From Rhizobium sp. WYJ-E13 (GTDB lineage: Bacteria; Pseudomonadota; Alphaproteobacteria; Rhizobiales; Rhizobiaceae), in the NCBI RefSeq assembly GCF_018987265.1, contig NZ_CP076855.1, positions 342,181 through 406,180 on the forward strand: DNA of 64,000 nt. Direction: 5' to 3'. Made by a program: the position numbers and the translations under genes. Shown here piece by piece: positions 51,645 through 61,655 of this stretch. The notes beneath the pieces are model-generated. The model saw only the letters and a program-made list of their open reading frames with translations. It had not been told where the DNA came from and ran no database searches. Each line of letters starts with the position of its first letter. Within the stretch, counting starts at the first letter, position 1.

Positions 51645-52339
51645 GCGATTTCAACAAACGCCGCGCGCTCGCGTTCGACGGCAAATTCGTCCGTGCGGAG
51701 CTGATCGAAAATGCCCGCGATGTTGCGGTGCACGGTGTTGTCACCAATCTGTCCAACGAAAAGATGGTTGTCGGCGGTGACGTTGCGGGCATTATCCCGC
51801 CCTGGAAGTCGACGATCCTTCGGGGCGGCGTGATCGCCAGCGCCGAACGGGTTTCCGTTGTCGATATTCCCACGGCCACAAATCTCGGCGGCGTGGTCTT
51901 CGACGGTTGGGACTGGTTCGGCGATCGGATGTCGGAATTTCCGCGCCATACGCCGCTTTATATCTCTCCAAAGGATGTCGCGGGTTCGGTGCGGGTCAAT
52001 CCCTGGCATTTCGCGAATGCGCCCCAACCGCGAGAGGAGAGTTCCGATTTCGAGATCCGACTCAATCTCTGGTGGGCGCCGCCGAAGACGGATGCCGGCA
52101 TCCACAACACCCACGATTTCCTTGAGATCCACACACAAATCTCCGGCAATGGCCGGATCCAGATCTTCCGCGATCAGGCTGGCGCAGATCTCTACCGCGA
52201 ATTGTCCACGGCGCCCGGCGATACGCACGACCCGATCCTTCAGGTCGAGGGCGTGGATGCGTTCCGCTACCCATGGCACCGCGGTTGGACGGATGAAGGC
52301 TGTATTTGGATGGCTATCGAGCTGCATCCAAAAAGGTAA
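51641..52339 (+). CDS. Uncharacterised, probably cupin-like protein
   Basis: A 232-residue protein of no family I recognise, with no signal peptide or membrane segment. It is rich in beta strands and aromatic residues. The stretch THDFLEIHTQISGNGRIQIFRD and the later FRYPWHRGWTDEGCIWMAIEL have His and Glu spaced as in the two cupin motifs, so a metal-binding beta barrel is likely. It is translationally coupled to the PIG-L gene and precedes the sugar binding-protein gene. A sugar isomerase, epimerase or lactone-related role is possible but not shown. Confidence 0.7.
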   Translation: MSDFNKRRALAFDGKFVRAELIENARDVAVHGVVTNLSNEKMVVGGDVAGIIPPWKSTILRGGVIASAERVSVVDIPTATNLGGVVFDGWDWFGDRMSEFPRHTPLYISPKDVAGSVRVNPWHFANAPQPREESSDFEIRLNLWWAPPKTDAGIHNTHDFLEIHTQISGNGRIQIFRDQAGADLYRELSTAPGDTHDPILQVEGVDAFRYPWHRGWTDEGCIWMAIELHPKR

Positions 52340-52535
52340 GCAGGACGGTCGTCCAGCCAAGGTTCGCTGGGGACGTGTTCCGGCGAAATGAAGAGTGACA
52401 TCTCTGACGTGAAGCAAATACGGACAGGCAGCCTGTCCGGGTGGGGGAACTTTTGCGCCCTGGCGGGCCGTCAGGGAAAAGCGTGCAGGCATCAACGCGG
52501 CGTCAGGATGACGCTAGAACAGAGGGGCAAGGCAT

Positions 52536-53795
52536 ATGAAGTACACGGCTATTTTGCTGACGGCGACGGCACTTGGAGGCTTCGCTGCAAATGTGCAGGC
52601 GGCAGACGCAACGGTGACGATCGAAAGCTGGCGCCAGGACGACATCCAGGTTTGGCAGGAGAAGATCATCCCGGCTTTCGAAGCCAAGCATCCGGGAATC
52701 AAGGTGGTGTTCGCACCGACCGCCCAGACGGAATACAACGCTTCGCTGAACGCCAAGCTCGATGCTGGTTCCGCAGGCGACATCATCACCTGCCGTCCGT
52801 TCGACGCTTCGCTCGAGCTCTTCAAGAAGAAGCAGCTGGCCGATCTTACCGACCTGAAGGGGCTGGAAAACTTCACGCCGGTCGCCAAGGCCGCCTGGTC
52901 CACCGACGACGGCAAGTCGACCTTCTGCGTGCCGATGGCCTCCGTCATCCACGGCTTCATCTACAACAAGGATGCCTTCGACAAGCTCGGTATCTCGATC
53001 CCCAAGACGGAAGACGAGTTCTTCGCGGCCCTCGACAAGATCAAGGCCGATGGCACCTACATCCCGATGGCGATGGGCACGAAGGAAATGTGGGAAGCCG
53101 CAACCATGGGCTACCAGAACATCGGTCCGAACTACTGGAAGGGTGAGGAAGGCCGCGCCGCTCTGATCTCCGGCAAGCAGAAGCTGACGGACGCCGACTG
53201 GGTCAAGCCTTACGAAGAGCTGGTGAAGTGGAAGCCTTACCTCGGCGATGGCTTCGAGGCCCAGACCTACTCCGATAGCCAGAACCTCTTCACGCTCGGC
53301 CGCGCAGCGATCTATCCTGCCGGTTCGTGGGAAATCGCGCTGTTCAACAGCCAGGCGCAGTTCAAGATGGGCGCCTTCCCGCCGCCGGTTCCGAAAGCTG
53401 GCGACCAGGGCTACATCTCCGACCATCCGGATATTGCGGTCGGTCTGAATTCCAAGAGTCCCCATGCGGCAGAGGCGAAGACGTTCCTTGAATGGGTCGC
53501 GTCTCCTGAATTCGCAAGCATCTACGCCAATGCACTGCCGGGCTTCTTCAGCCTGAATTCCAGCCCGGTGAAGATGAGCGATCCGCTGGCTCAGGAATTC
53601 GTTTCCTGGCGCGGCCCATACAAGTCGACCGTCCGCTCGACCTATCAGATCCTGTCGCGCGGCACCCCGAACCTCGAAAACGAGACCTGGGTTGAATCGG
53701 CCAACGTCATCAACGGCACGGACACTCCGGCCGTCGCTGCCGAAAAGCTCCAGAAGGGCCTCGACAGCTGGTACAAGCCGGGCGCTGCCAAGTGA
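52536..53795 (+). CDS. Carbohydrate ABC transporter substrate-binding protein (SBP_bac_1 type)
   Basis: A 419-residue periplasmic protein with signal peptide MKYTAILLTATALGGFAANV, cleaved after QAA or AADA. The mature domain has VTIESWRQDDIQVWQEKIIPAFEAKHPGIKVVF, SAGDIITCRPFDASLELFKKKQLADLTDL and FIYNKDAFDKLGISIPKTEDEFFAALDKIKADG, as in MalE/UgpB-like proteins. It delivers the operon's substrate to the permeases at 54008 and 54966. A hairpin follows its gene. Confidence 0.94.
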   Translation: MKYTAILLTATALGGFAANVQAADATVTIESWRQDDIQVWQEKIIPAFEAKHPGIKVVFAPTAQTEYNASLNAKLDAGSAGDIITCRPFDASLELFKKKQLADLTDLKGLENFTPVAKAAWSTDDGKSTFCVPMASVIHGFIYNKDAFDKLGISIPKTEDEFFAALDKIKADGTYIPMAMGTKEMWEAATMGYQNIGPNYWKGEEGRAALISGKQKLTDADWVKPYEELVKWKPYLGDGFEAQTYSDSQNLFTLGRAAIYPAGSWEIALFNSQAQFKMGAFPPPVPKAGDQGYISDHPDIAVGLNSKSPHAAEAKTFLEWVASPEFASIYANALPGFFSLNSSPVKMSDPLAQEFVSWRGPYKSTVRSTYQILSRGTPNLENETWVESANVINGTDTPAVAAEKLQKGLDSWYKPGAAK

Positions 53796-53801
53796 GCCTA
53801 A

Positions 53802-53829
53802 GGAGGCTGCCGATCCATTGGCGGCCTCC
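53802..53829 (+). terminator. Intercistronic hairpin after the binding-protein gene
   Basis: GGAGGCTGCC pairs with GGCGGCCTCC (ten pairs, one G-U) round an eight-base loop, seven bases after the stop. No T run follows and the permease genes continue, so it probably raises the binding-protein share of the transcript. Confidence 0.6.
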
Positions 53830-54007
53830 TCGACTAACTAAACATCGCCGGCGGCGACGCGGCTGCCGATGTTCCGCTGCGAGGAATTCACCGATGTATA
53901 CTCGACCTGGTCAGGGAAGAGGACGGTTCCTAACGTCAGGAAACCAGCCAGCACTTGCGTCTTCGCCGGCTTCCTGGAGTTTGTTTGAAATCCATGGGGA
54001 AACCGCG

Positions 54008-54955
54008 ATGAACGATAGCATCGATGGCGGCGCGATCGACAGCGCAAAAAAGCCGATCGGATGGCACATAGGCGTGTTTCTTCTTCCGGCATTTCTCGTC
54101 TACTCGGCGGTGATGATCCTTCCGCTCGCCGAGACGCTTCGGCAGTCCTTCTATAACGATGTCGATGGCGCGCTCACCTTTGTCGGCCTGGCGAATTACA
54201 AGGTTCTCTTCGGTGACGCCCGCTGGTCGCACGATCTGTGGAACGCCTTCCGCAACAACCTCGTCTTCTTCGCCATCCATATGTGCGTTCAGAACCCGAT
54301 CGGGATCGCGCTTGCTGCACTTCTTTCGACACGAAGGCTGCGCTTCGCAGCCCTCTACCGGACAGCCATCTTCCTTCCGGCTCTCCTCTCCTTCGTCATT
54401 GTCGGCTTCATCTGGAAACTGATCCTGTCGCCGATCTGGGGCGTTGCGCCATATTTGCTGGATCTCGTCGAGCTGAAGTGGATATTCGCTCCCTGGCTTG
54501 GGCGCACGGATTCCGCGTTGGTGGCTCTCTCCCTGATCTCGGTTTGGCAATGGATCGGCGTGCCGATGATGCTGATCTACGCGGCACTTCTCAGCATCCC
54601 GGACGAGGTGATCGAGGCTGCCGAGTGCGACGGGATCACCGGATGGAGCCAGTTCTGGAAGATCAAACTTCCGCTGGTGCTGCCGGCGATCGGCATCATT
54701 TCGGTCCTGACCTTCGTCGGAAACTTCAACGCCTTCGACCTGATCTACACGGCGCAAGGTGCTCTTGCCGGCCCTGACGGATCGACGGACATCCTGGGCA
54801 CATTCCTTTACCGGACGTTCTTTGGATATCAGCTGCAGCTCGGCGACCGGTCCATGGGTGCGACAGTGGCGACGGTGATGTTCCTGATCATTCTCGCCGG
54901 GGTTTCGCTCTATCTGTTCACCATCCAACGGCGTCTTCGCCGCTACCAGTTCTGA
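54008..54955 (+). CDS. Sugar ABC transporter permease (MalF/UgpA-like)
   Basis: About 315 residues, six hydrophobic segments. The ATG at 54008 follows GGGGAAA; the frame extends upstream to 53792 only through the hairpin region. IGVFLLPAFLVYSAVMILPLAETLRQSFY is the first segment, and YAALLSIPDEVIEAAECDGITGWSQFWKIKLPLVLPAIG is the EAA coupling loop. Confidence 0.94.
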   Translation: MNDSIDGGAIDSAKKPIGWHIGVFLLPAFLVYSAVMILPLAETLRQSFYNDVDGALTFVGLANYKVLFGDARWSHDLWNAFRNNLVFFAIHMCVQNPIGIALAALLSTRRLRFAALYRTAIFLPALLSFVIVGFIWKLILSPIWGVAPYLLDLVELKWIFAPWLGRTDSALVALSLISVWQWIGVPMMLIYAALLSIPDEVIEAAECDGITGWSQFWKIKLPLVLPAIGIISVLTFVGNFNAFDLIYTAQGALAGPDGSTDILGTFLYRTFFGYQLQLGDRSMGATVATVMFLIILAGVSLYLFTIQRRLRRYQF

Positions 54956-54965
54956 GGGGCGGCGC

Positions 54966-55805
54966 ATGTCGAAAACTCGAACGTCACATTTCCGCACCGG
55001 CTTCGTCCACCTTGCCTTGATCTCCTATACGATCATCGCGCTGTTTCCGGTGTTCCTCACCGTCATCAACTCCTTTAAGGACCGGGCGTCGATCTTCCGG
55101 TCACCGATGGCCCCGCCGAACCCAAGCAGCTTCAGCCTCATCGGATATGACACCGTTTTGGCTCAGGGCAATTTTTGCCTGTATTTCTACAATAGTGGCG
55201 TCGTGACGGTCGCATCGATCTTCTTCGTCCTGCTGTTCGGTGCCATGGCAGCTTTCGCGCTGTCGGAATACCGCTTCCGCGGCAACTGGCTCATCGGCCT
55301 CTACATGGCGATCGGCATCATGATCCCGATCCGTCTCGGCACGGTCGCCATCCTGCAGGGCATGGTCGCGACCGGTCTCGTCAACACGCTGACGGCGCTC
55401 ATCCTGGTCTATACAGCGCAGGGCATCCCGCTTGCCATCTTCATTCTGTCGGAATTCATGCGCACCGTGTCCGACGACCTGAAGAATGCCGGGCGCATCG
55501 ATGGTCTCTCGGAATACGCGATCTTCTTCCGCCTCGTCCTGCCGCTGGTGCGGCCTGCGATGGCAACGGTTGCTGTCTTCACCATGATCCCGATCTGGAA
55601 CGATCTATGGTTTCCGCTGATCCTGGCGCCTTCGGAAGCCACGAAGACCGTAACGCTTGGCTCGCAGATCTTCATCGGCCAGTTTGTCACCAACTGGAAT
55701 GCGGTTCTTGCGGCGCTATCGTTGGCGATCCTGCCGATTGTCACCCTCTACGTGGTCTTCTCGCGTCAGCTGATCCGCGGCATTACAGCGGGGGCGGTCA
55801 AGTGA
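54966..55805 (+). CDS. Sugar ABC transporter permease (MalG/UgpE-like)
   Basis: A 279-residue partner permease with FPVFLTVINSFKDRASIFRSP near the N-terminus and the EAA loop EFMRTVSDDLKNAGRIDGLSEYAIFFRLVLPLVRPAMATV. It starts 10 bp after the first permease and its stop overlaps the GTG of the next gene. Confidence 0.94.
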   Translation: MSKTRTSHFRTGFVHLALISYTIIALFPVFLTVINSFKDRASIFRSPMAPPNPSSFSLIGYDTVLAQGNFCLYFYNSGVVTVASIFFVLLFGAMAAFALSEYRFRGNWLIGLYMAIGIMIPIRLGTVAILQGMVATGLVNTLTALILVYTAQGIPLAIFILSEFMRTVSDDLKNAGRIDGLSEYAIFFRLVLPLVRPAMATVAVFTMIPIWNDLWFPLILAPSEATKTVTLGSQIFIGQFVTNWNAVLAALSLAILPIVTLYVVFSRQLIRGITAGAVK

Positions 55806-56866
55806 GCTCGCCAGGCGAACCCGTCCGCGTTCTCGTTGCCGGGCTTGGCAAGATGGGGCGCAGCAATGCGCTGGCCTACGCTGCGAATTCCGGATTCGAG
55901 GTGGCGGGGCTCGTGAACCGCTCGAATGTCGAGCTCCCCGCGGCACTTCGCCATCATCGGCTCATTCCTTCCTTCAAGGATGCCTTGGCGGAACTGAGAC
56001 CGGAACTCTGCTCGATCAACACTTACGCCGACAGCCATGCCGAGTTTGCAGTCATGGCCATGGAAGCAGGCTGTCACGTCTTCGTCGAGAAGCCATTGGC
56101 GACCAACGTCGAAGATGCCGAGAGCGTGATTTCCTGTGCCCGGGCCAATGGCCGGAAGCTGATTGTCGGCTACATTCTGAGGCACCATCCGTCCTGGCAG
56201 CGCCTCATCGCCGAGGCGAGGGCGCTTGGCGGACCGTTTGTCTTCCGCATGAACCTCAACCAGCAGTCCTCCGGACGGGGATGGGACGAGCACAAGGCGC
56301 TGCTCAAGTCCACCTCTCCGATCGTCGATTGTGGCGTCCACTATGTCGATGTCATGTGTCAGATCACCGATGCCGCTCCATCCTGGGTCCGCGGGATGGG
56401 ACTGCGGATGTCTGACGATATCGCACCCGGCATGTACAACTACGGCCATTTCCAGGTTGGCTTTGCCGACGGTTCCGTCGGTTGGTACGAGTCTGGATGG
56501 GGGCCGATGATCTCGGAGACGGCGTTCTTCGTGAAGGATGTGATGTCGCCGAAGGGTAGCGTCTCGATCGGTGCGGATGCGGATGGGAAGACGGGCGATG
56601 TGGAGACAGCGATGCGCGCCGCGTCCATCCGTGTGCATCGGTCGTCGCTCACCTCCGGAGGGACATTAGCGGAGCCGGACGAACTGATCGAGATGGGGGA
56701 CGTGTCGGGCCCTCAGGAACTGTGCAATCGCCAAGCGGAGTTCGTCCGCAAGGCAATCCGCGACGACATCGATCTTACGCGCCACATGCAGGATGCCTAC
56801 CAGTCGCTGCGAATATGTCTTGCGGCGGACGAAAGCGTTCGCACGGGTGCCGTCATCAATGTCTGA
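55802..56866 (+). CDS. Gfo/Idh/MocA family oxidoreductase
   Basis: About 354 residues from a GTG that overlaps the permease stop (GTGA). VRVLVAGLGKMGRSNALAYAAN binds NAD(P); CHVFVEKPLATNVEDAESV has the family EKP motif, and the C-terminal domain keeps SPIVDCGVHYVDVMCQIT with the catalytic Asp/His pair. These enzymes oxidise or reduce inositols, glucosides and amino sugars. Its place inside the importer operon, with aminotransferase and deacetylase, suggests it works on the same amino sugar or cyclitol. Confidence 0.93.
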   Translation: MSSPGEPVRVLVAGLGKMGRSNALAYAANSGFEVAGLVNRSNVELPAALRHHRLIPSFKDALAELRPELCSINTYADSHAEFAVMAMEAGCHVFVEKPLATNVEDAESVISCARANGRKLIVGYILRHHPSWQRLIAEARALGGPFVFRMNLNQQSSGRGWDEHKALLKSTSPIVDCGVHYVDVMCQITDAAPSWVRGMGLRMSDDIAPGMYNYGHFQVGFADGSVGWYESGWGPMISETAFFVKDVMSPKGSVSIGADADGKTGDVETAMRAASIRVHRSSLTSGGTLAEPDELIEMGDVSGPQELCNRQAEFVRKAIRDDIDLTRHMQDAYQSLRICLAADESVRTGAVINV

Positions 56867-56884
56867 ATTGTCAGGGGAATAAAG

Positions 56885-57886
<1,002 letters not shown>

Positions 57887-58640
57887 CCTGGAACCAATGC
57901 TACTGGAAAGCCGCCATTCGGGAGCATAGCCAAGACATCTCCTGCCGAAAGAAGGTCTCGATGAACCAGCGCCTCGGCTACTACGAGGCGATCAGCTATC
58001 TACCGAGGCCATCAGATTCCAGAAGGTTTTCGGTTTATATCCGCATACGTATGCTTGCTGCCGTTGACGGCGGTGCTTCGCATGGGAGGCTGTCGCGCGT
58101 GTTAGCGTCAGCGCGACCAGCGCGAGCCGCTGGGGTAACCTGCGAATCCGAAGTACCCTTCGTCCTGCTCCTCTTGGCGGCGTCGCCCCGTGAGAATCAA
58201 AACTTTGCCAGCAATCTCAACACCTATGGTGACTGCCGAAACCCAAGTAGATCAAGACGGTCGCAAAGCGTGCGGCCATTCAAGTGCAGCGCCAATCGAA
58301 GATCTTGTCTACCAAAAAGGGAGTCCTGATTTGATCATGTTTCCGTACCTCTTAGACGAGGGGAGGCTCGCTGCCGAGCTCCCCGATCCTTAGTTCCCTG
58401 GTAGCCGCTCTCGTTCGGTCGACTTGAGCCAATGAAACGAACTTGCGCCGCGACGGCTCTAACCAAGCAATATTCACGACACGCATGAGAGCTTACAGAG
58501 CGTCGGTTACTTGACGTTCCAACTGAACATGCCGCCTTTGAATACGGGACCTGGGAATCGGTGATAAAGAGACTATGTCAGAATCCGTGATTGCCTCGAT
58601 GTCGTCTGCCGAAGTTCCCAGATAGTAAAATTCGCCGCCA
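57887..58640. other. About 750 bp of unrecognised, probably decayed DNA
   Basis: Short open frames occur on the plus strand (57961 to 58393) but their translations change character abruptly and match nothing known. On the minus strand VFEGKTRLGEITIGGGEFYYLGTSADDIEAI (upstream of about 58670) reads like real protein, but lies between stops. It looks like eroded coding DNA. Confidence 0.35.
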
Positions 58641-58641
58641 C

Positions 58642-59034
58642 CTATCGTGATCTCGCCGAGACGTGTCTTGCCTTCGAAGACAAGAGCAGATTAACTGAAG
58701 ACGGCGTTGGAGAGTCAGGGATAGGCAAGCGCCGTCCATGAAGACGAACATCTCGCACCCAGGCCTGAGCGCGAACTTCGAACGTTGCGCCGCTTAGTGC
58801 TACGAGCAGCCGCCACTCATTATCGCTATATGTCTCGTCAAGACTTTCAAACTGCACCATGGGCTCGAGGTCACCCGAGGACGCAACTCCCTCAAACAGC
58901 ACGATCGGATATGCGGCGGCAGACAGCATCACCCATCCGATAAGGCGAACCAACGCAAGGACGAGGATGACGATTCCGAGCACCTTATGCGTCGCCAGGA
59001 GAGGCACATATTCCCGTCCAATGGTGGAAATCAT
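58642..59034 (-). pseudogene. Cytochrome b561-like remnant
   Basis: The first 35 residues of a 130-codon frame (GREYVPLLATHKVLGIVILVLALVRLIGWVM) resemble the second helix of b561-type cytochromes, with its His in ATHKVLG, and then AAYPIVLFEGVA. The remainder does not match. The four-helix protein should be about 180 residues, so only a piece survives. The degraded flanks support a pseudogene. Confidence 0.45.
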
Positions 59035-59471
59035 TCCGACGCCGATGCAATCACATCAGGACAGCGCCGCATCGGCGGCAAACCATTCGGATTTCTGGGT
59101 CGGTCTGGCGTCCGAAAGTGCCTTACAAATTCGCTTGCGATCGAGGTTCGTGCTGTACGCCATGGTGCGAAGCTGCTGTCGCCATGACCGTCTCGTCGTT
59201 CTTCCAAGACCTCCGTGCAGCAGGCGATGACCTCATAGGTCCAGAGCCCATCAGTCGAACACGGCGCAAGGCTTTCGCTGGCTTTGCGGCAGGAAGTGGT
59301 CCTCTGACCAGAAGCCACTTTCATCGGCTCATTGTGTCGAAATGGTCGTCGCCAGCAGGCGATTGAAGATCGGTTAATGTTCTTCGCAAGTTCCAAAATC
59401 CATCGTGGCTAAAACCGCTGAATTGATGCAACCTAAGATTCCGATTAATCAGATTTAAAAGGAAAGGTAGC
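59035..59471. other. Intergenic DNA before the unknown three-gene locus
   Basis: Contains no supported gene. The last 100 bp are A/T-rich (for example the stretch around 59380-59460), as expected for a promoter, but no convincing -35/-10 pair was found. Confidence 0.35.
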
Positions 59472-60200
59472 ATGCGCGCCGCCGATTTCGCATTGTTTGA
59501 TACGAACACGATCCACGGCTACAACCCGCAATACCGGGATACAGGCGCCAACGGCAGGTTTGACGCTTTCGACATGCACGCCGTCCACCCGCGTCCCGTC
59601 CAGTTTCACAATGAATTGGTTCCCGGGACCGTGCTTCTCGATCATCAGGGCCACATCGTTCCACAGAACAACTACGGCCCGCGACTGCTCACGATCGCGA
59701 CCCAGATCGACCAAGACCTGCTGAACGGACATGGTCCGTATACGCTGGCGAATGCCAACGCCAGGCTGTTGCACCACTACCCATTGATGAATTTCCAGAC
59801 CGTTACAACCTACATTCAAAACCAGTTGATTACCGCCGGAGGAGCCCCGTCCACCGTTTTCGTCGATCCCGCGGGCAATGATGTCGATGAACGTCTAGGC
59901 GGGTACTTCTCGGTGATCAACTGGAACCCCGTCAACATCTGCCGCGCTCCAAGCGACAATCATCGCAGTAACTATCCCGGTAATGGCGCCGACAATGTTG
60001 TCGCGATGAAGCTGCTGACGGATCAACTCAATGCCGGCATTACTCTCGACGCAAGCTATGCCGGTTTCCTGCAGGCCAACATTGCGAACCTGCTCGCAAA
60101 TATCGACACTTTCATAGCTGCCTGTAACGCCAGCCTCGCGAATACGCCTGTTGGGTTTTACAAATTCAACTGGGGGAATGTCCTCGCGCCGGTCTTCTGA
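59472..60200 (+). CDS. Hypothetical protein, first gene of an unknown three-gene locus
   Basis: A 242-residue soluble protein with no signal peptide or membrane segment and no family I recognise. It is rich in Asn, His and Tyr. The N-terminal half (FDTNTIHGYNPQYRDTGANGRFDAFDMHAVHPRPVQF, ELVPGTVLLDHQGHI) looks beta-structured; DERLGGYFSVINWNPVNICRAPSDNHRSNYPG is unusual and His/Cys-bearing; the C-terminal third (VVAMKLLTDQLNAGITLDASYAGFLQANIANLLANIDTFIAAC) is helical. A strong GGAAAGG site precedes the ATG. The next gene follows after 57 bp with its own good site, so an operon is likely. Confidence 0.8.
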   Translation: MRAADFALFDTNTIHGYNPQYRDTGANGRFDAFDMHAVHPRPVQFHNELVPGTVLLDHQGHIVPQNNYGPRLLTIATQIDQDLLNGHGPYTLANANARLLHHYPLMNFQTVTTYIQNQLITAGGAPSTVFVDPAGNDVDERLGGYFSVINWNPVNICRAPSDNHRSNYPGNGADNVVAMKLLTDQLNAGITLDASYAGFLQANIANLLANIDTFIAACNASLANTPVGFYKFNWGNVLAPVF

Positions 60201-60257
60201 AACCGCAAATCCGCACCAATCGAACCACCCTGACACTTTGCAACCTGGAGAACTCTC

Positions 60258-61574
60258 ATGCCTGACGGTACAGACTACAATGCCGCGCTTTACGAGAAGC
60301 TCTACTCGAAGCTCGCCATCGCTCTCGGAGTTGGAACGAGTTCGCGAGACAGCGGATATATGATCGGCGAGTCGCTCCTGTCGATCTATAATCCTGGTCA
60401 ATATCTGCCCGTCGGCTTGAACCCAGAGACATCGCCGGCCGACAACCTCGAAATATCCCAGATCTTCGACACGTCGCCGATGTTCGATTTCAGCTACGCG
60501 CCAAGCACTTTGACGGTGTCGAACGCATATAAAAGCATCCTCGACTACAAACTATTTCCGATCGCTGACCTGTCGGAGGCGGAAAGAAAGAAACTGGAGG
60601 AAGCTCGCAAGAGCTATGCCGACCGTAAGGAGGCATGCGATGAAGCGATGTACAAGTATTGGGATGCTTGCGACGCGCTTGACGAGGCAGAGGCCAGCTT
60701 CAAAAACGGGTCGGGCCCAAGGCCGTCGAACAGACTTCGGGGCGCGGTCGACGCCGCGATGAATGACTGGATCGCTGCCGGAAAGGTTCAGCAGGAAAAG
60801 GATCTTGCGATCATCCAGCAGCTGGAGGGGCGCGATGGCGCGGTCTTCTGGCAGGATCTCGATACGAGGTGGGCTTCTAATCAAGGCAAGCTACCGACGG
60901 GAATGGAGTTTCCGCAGGCCGTCCTGGCGCCCTCCTACAAGAATTGGTTCAAAACCGAGGGCTGGACGAAGTTCAGCTTCACCCAGACTGACATGGACAA
61001 TCAAAAGAATTCCAACGCGCTGGGAGTTGCCGGATCGCTTGACGGCAACTTCGGCATTTTCACCATCTCCGGCTCTGGCGATTACAAAAAGGAGCAGTCC
61101 TACGTCAAGATTAATCAGACGACGCTTGATTTCAGCTGCGAGCTCATGCGGGTGACGATCAATCGACCCTGGATGAATCCACTTCTGTTCAACAGCCGAG
61201 CCTGGAAATTCGATCAGACCGCTCCGGCGGCGCAATATTCCAGCGGCGGCAGCATCGACAACGTGATCATTCCGAAAGGTCCGTTTGTCTCCTTGCCCAC
61301 CACCGCGATTCTCGCGCGCAACGTCAAGATCGTCGGCAAGCTCACAAAGACAGAGGAAGACATTGTCAGCGAGGCGATCAACGGCCGAGCAAGCCTCGGG
61401 ATCGGTCCATTCTCGATCACGGGGCGTGTGAACTACAACGACAGAACCGAGAAGATTTCTGGATCGATCGCGGGAAATACGATCGAGATCAACGATACCC
61501 AAATCATTGCAGCGATAAGCCAGATTCTCCCACAGCTTCCCAATCCCGATCCAAATCTGCCTTGGCCGACGTGA
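60258..61574 (+). CDS. Hypothetical protein, tandem paralogue A (PNPD-LPWP tail)
   Basis: A 438-residue protein, not recognised. Layout: an N-terminal LYSKLAIALGV segment (about 15-25), VSNAYKSILDYKLFPIADLSEAERKKLEEARKSY leading into a Glu/Lys/Ala-rich coiled-coil-like helix (about 100-180), KDLAIIQQLEGRD (181-193), WFKTEGWTKFSFTQTD, then a beta-rich part with Ser/Gly-rich strands, NRPWMNPLLFNSRAW (302-316), PTTAILARNVKIV, alternating strands, and the tail PNPDPNLPWPT. It lacks Cys clusters. Most of these blocks recur in the next protein. GGAG lies seven bases before the ATG. No enzyme motif is visible. Confidence 0.85.
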   Translation: MPDGTDYNAALYEKLYSKLAIALGVGTSSRDSGYMIGESLLSIYNPGQYLPVGLNPETSPADNLEISQIFDTSPMFDFSYAPSTLTVSNAYKSILDYKLFPIADLSEAERKKLEEARKSYADRKEACDEAMYKYWDACDALDEAEASFKNGSGPRPSNRLRGAVDAAMNDWIAAGKVQQEKDLAIIQQLEGRDGAVFWQDLDTRWASNQGKLPTGMEFPQAVLAPSYKNWFKTEGWTKFSFTQTDMDNQKNSNALGVAGSLDGNFGIFTISGSGDYKKEQSYVKINQTTLDFSCELMRVTINRPWMNPLLFNSRAWKFDQTAPAAQYSSGGSIDNVIIPKGPFVSLPTTAILARNVKIVGKLTKTEEDIVSEAINGRASLGIGPFSITGRVNYNDRTEKISGSIAGNTIEINDTQIIAAISQILPQLPNPDPNLPWPT

Positions 61575-61655
61575 GCGGCCTAGCCAGGAAACAGGGACCG
61601 TCGCGTGTGATGCATCGCGCGACGGCAGCCAACGTCACGAAGATGGGAGGCCGCA

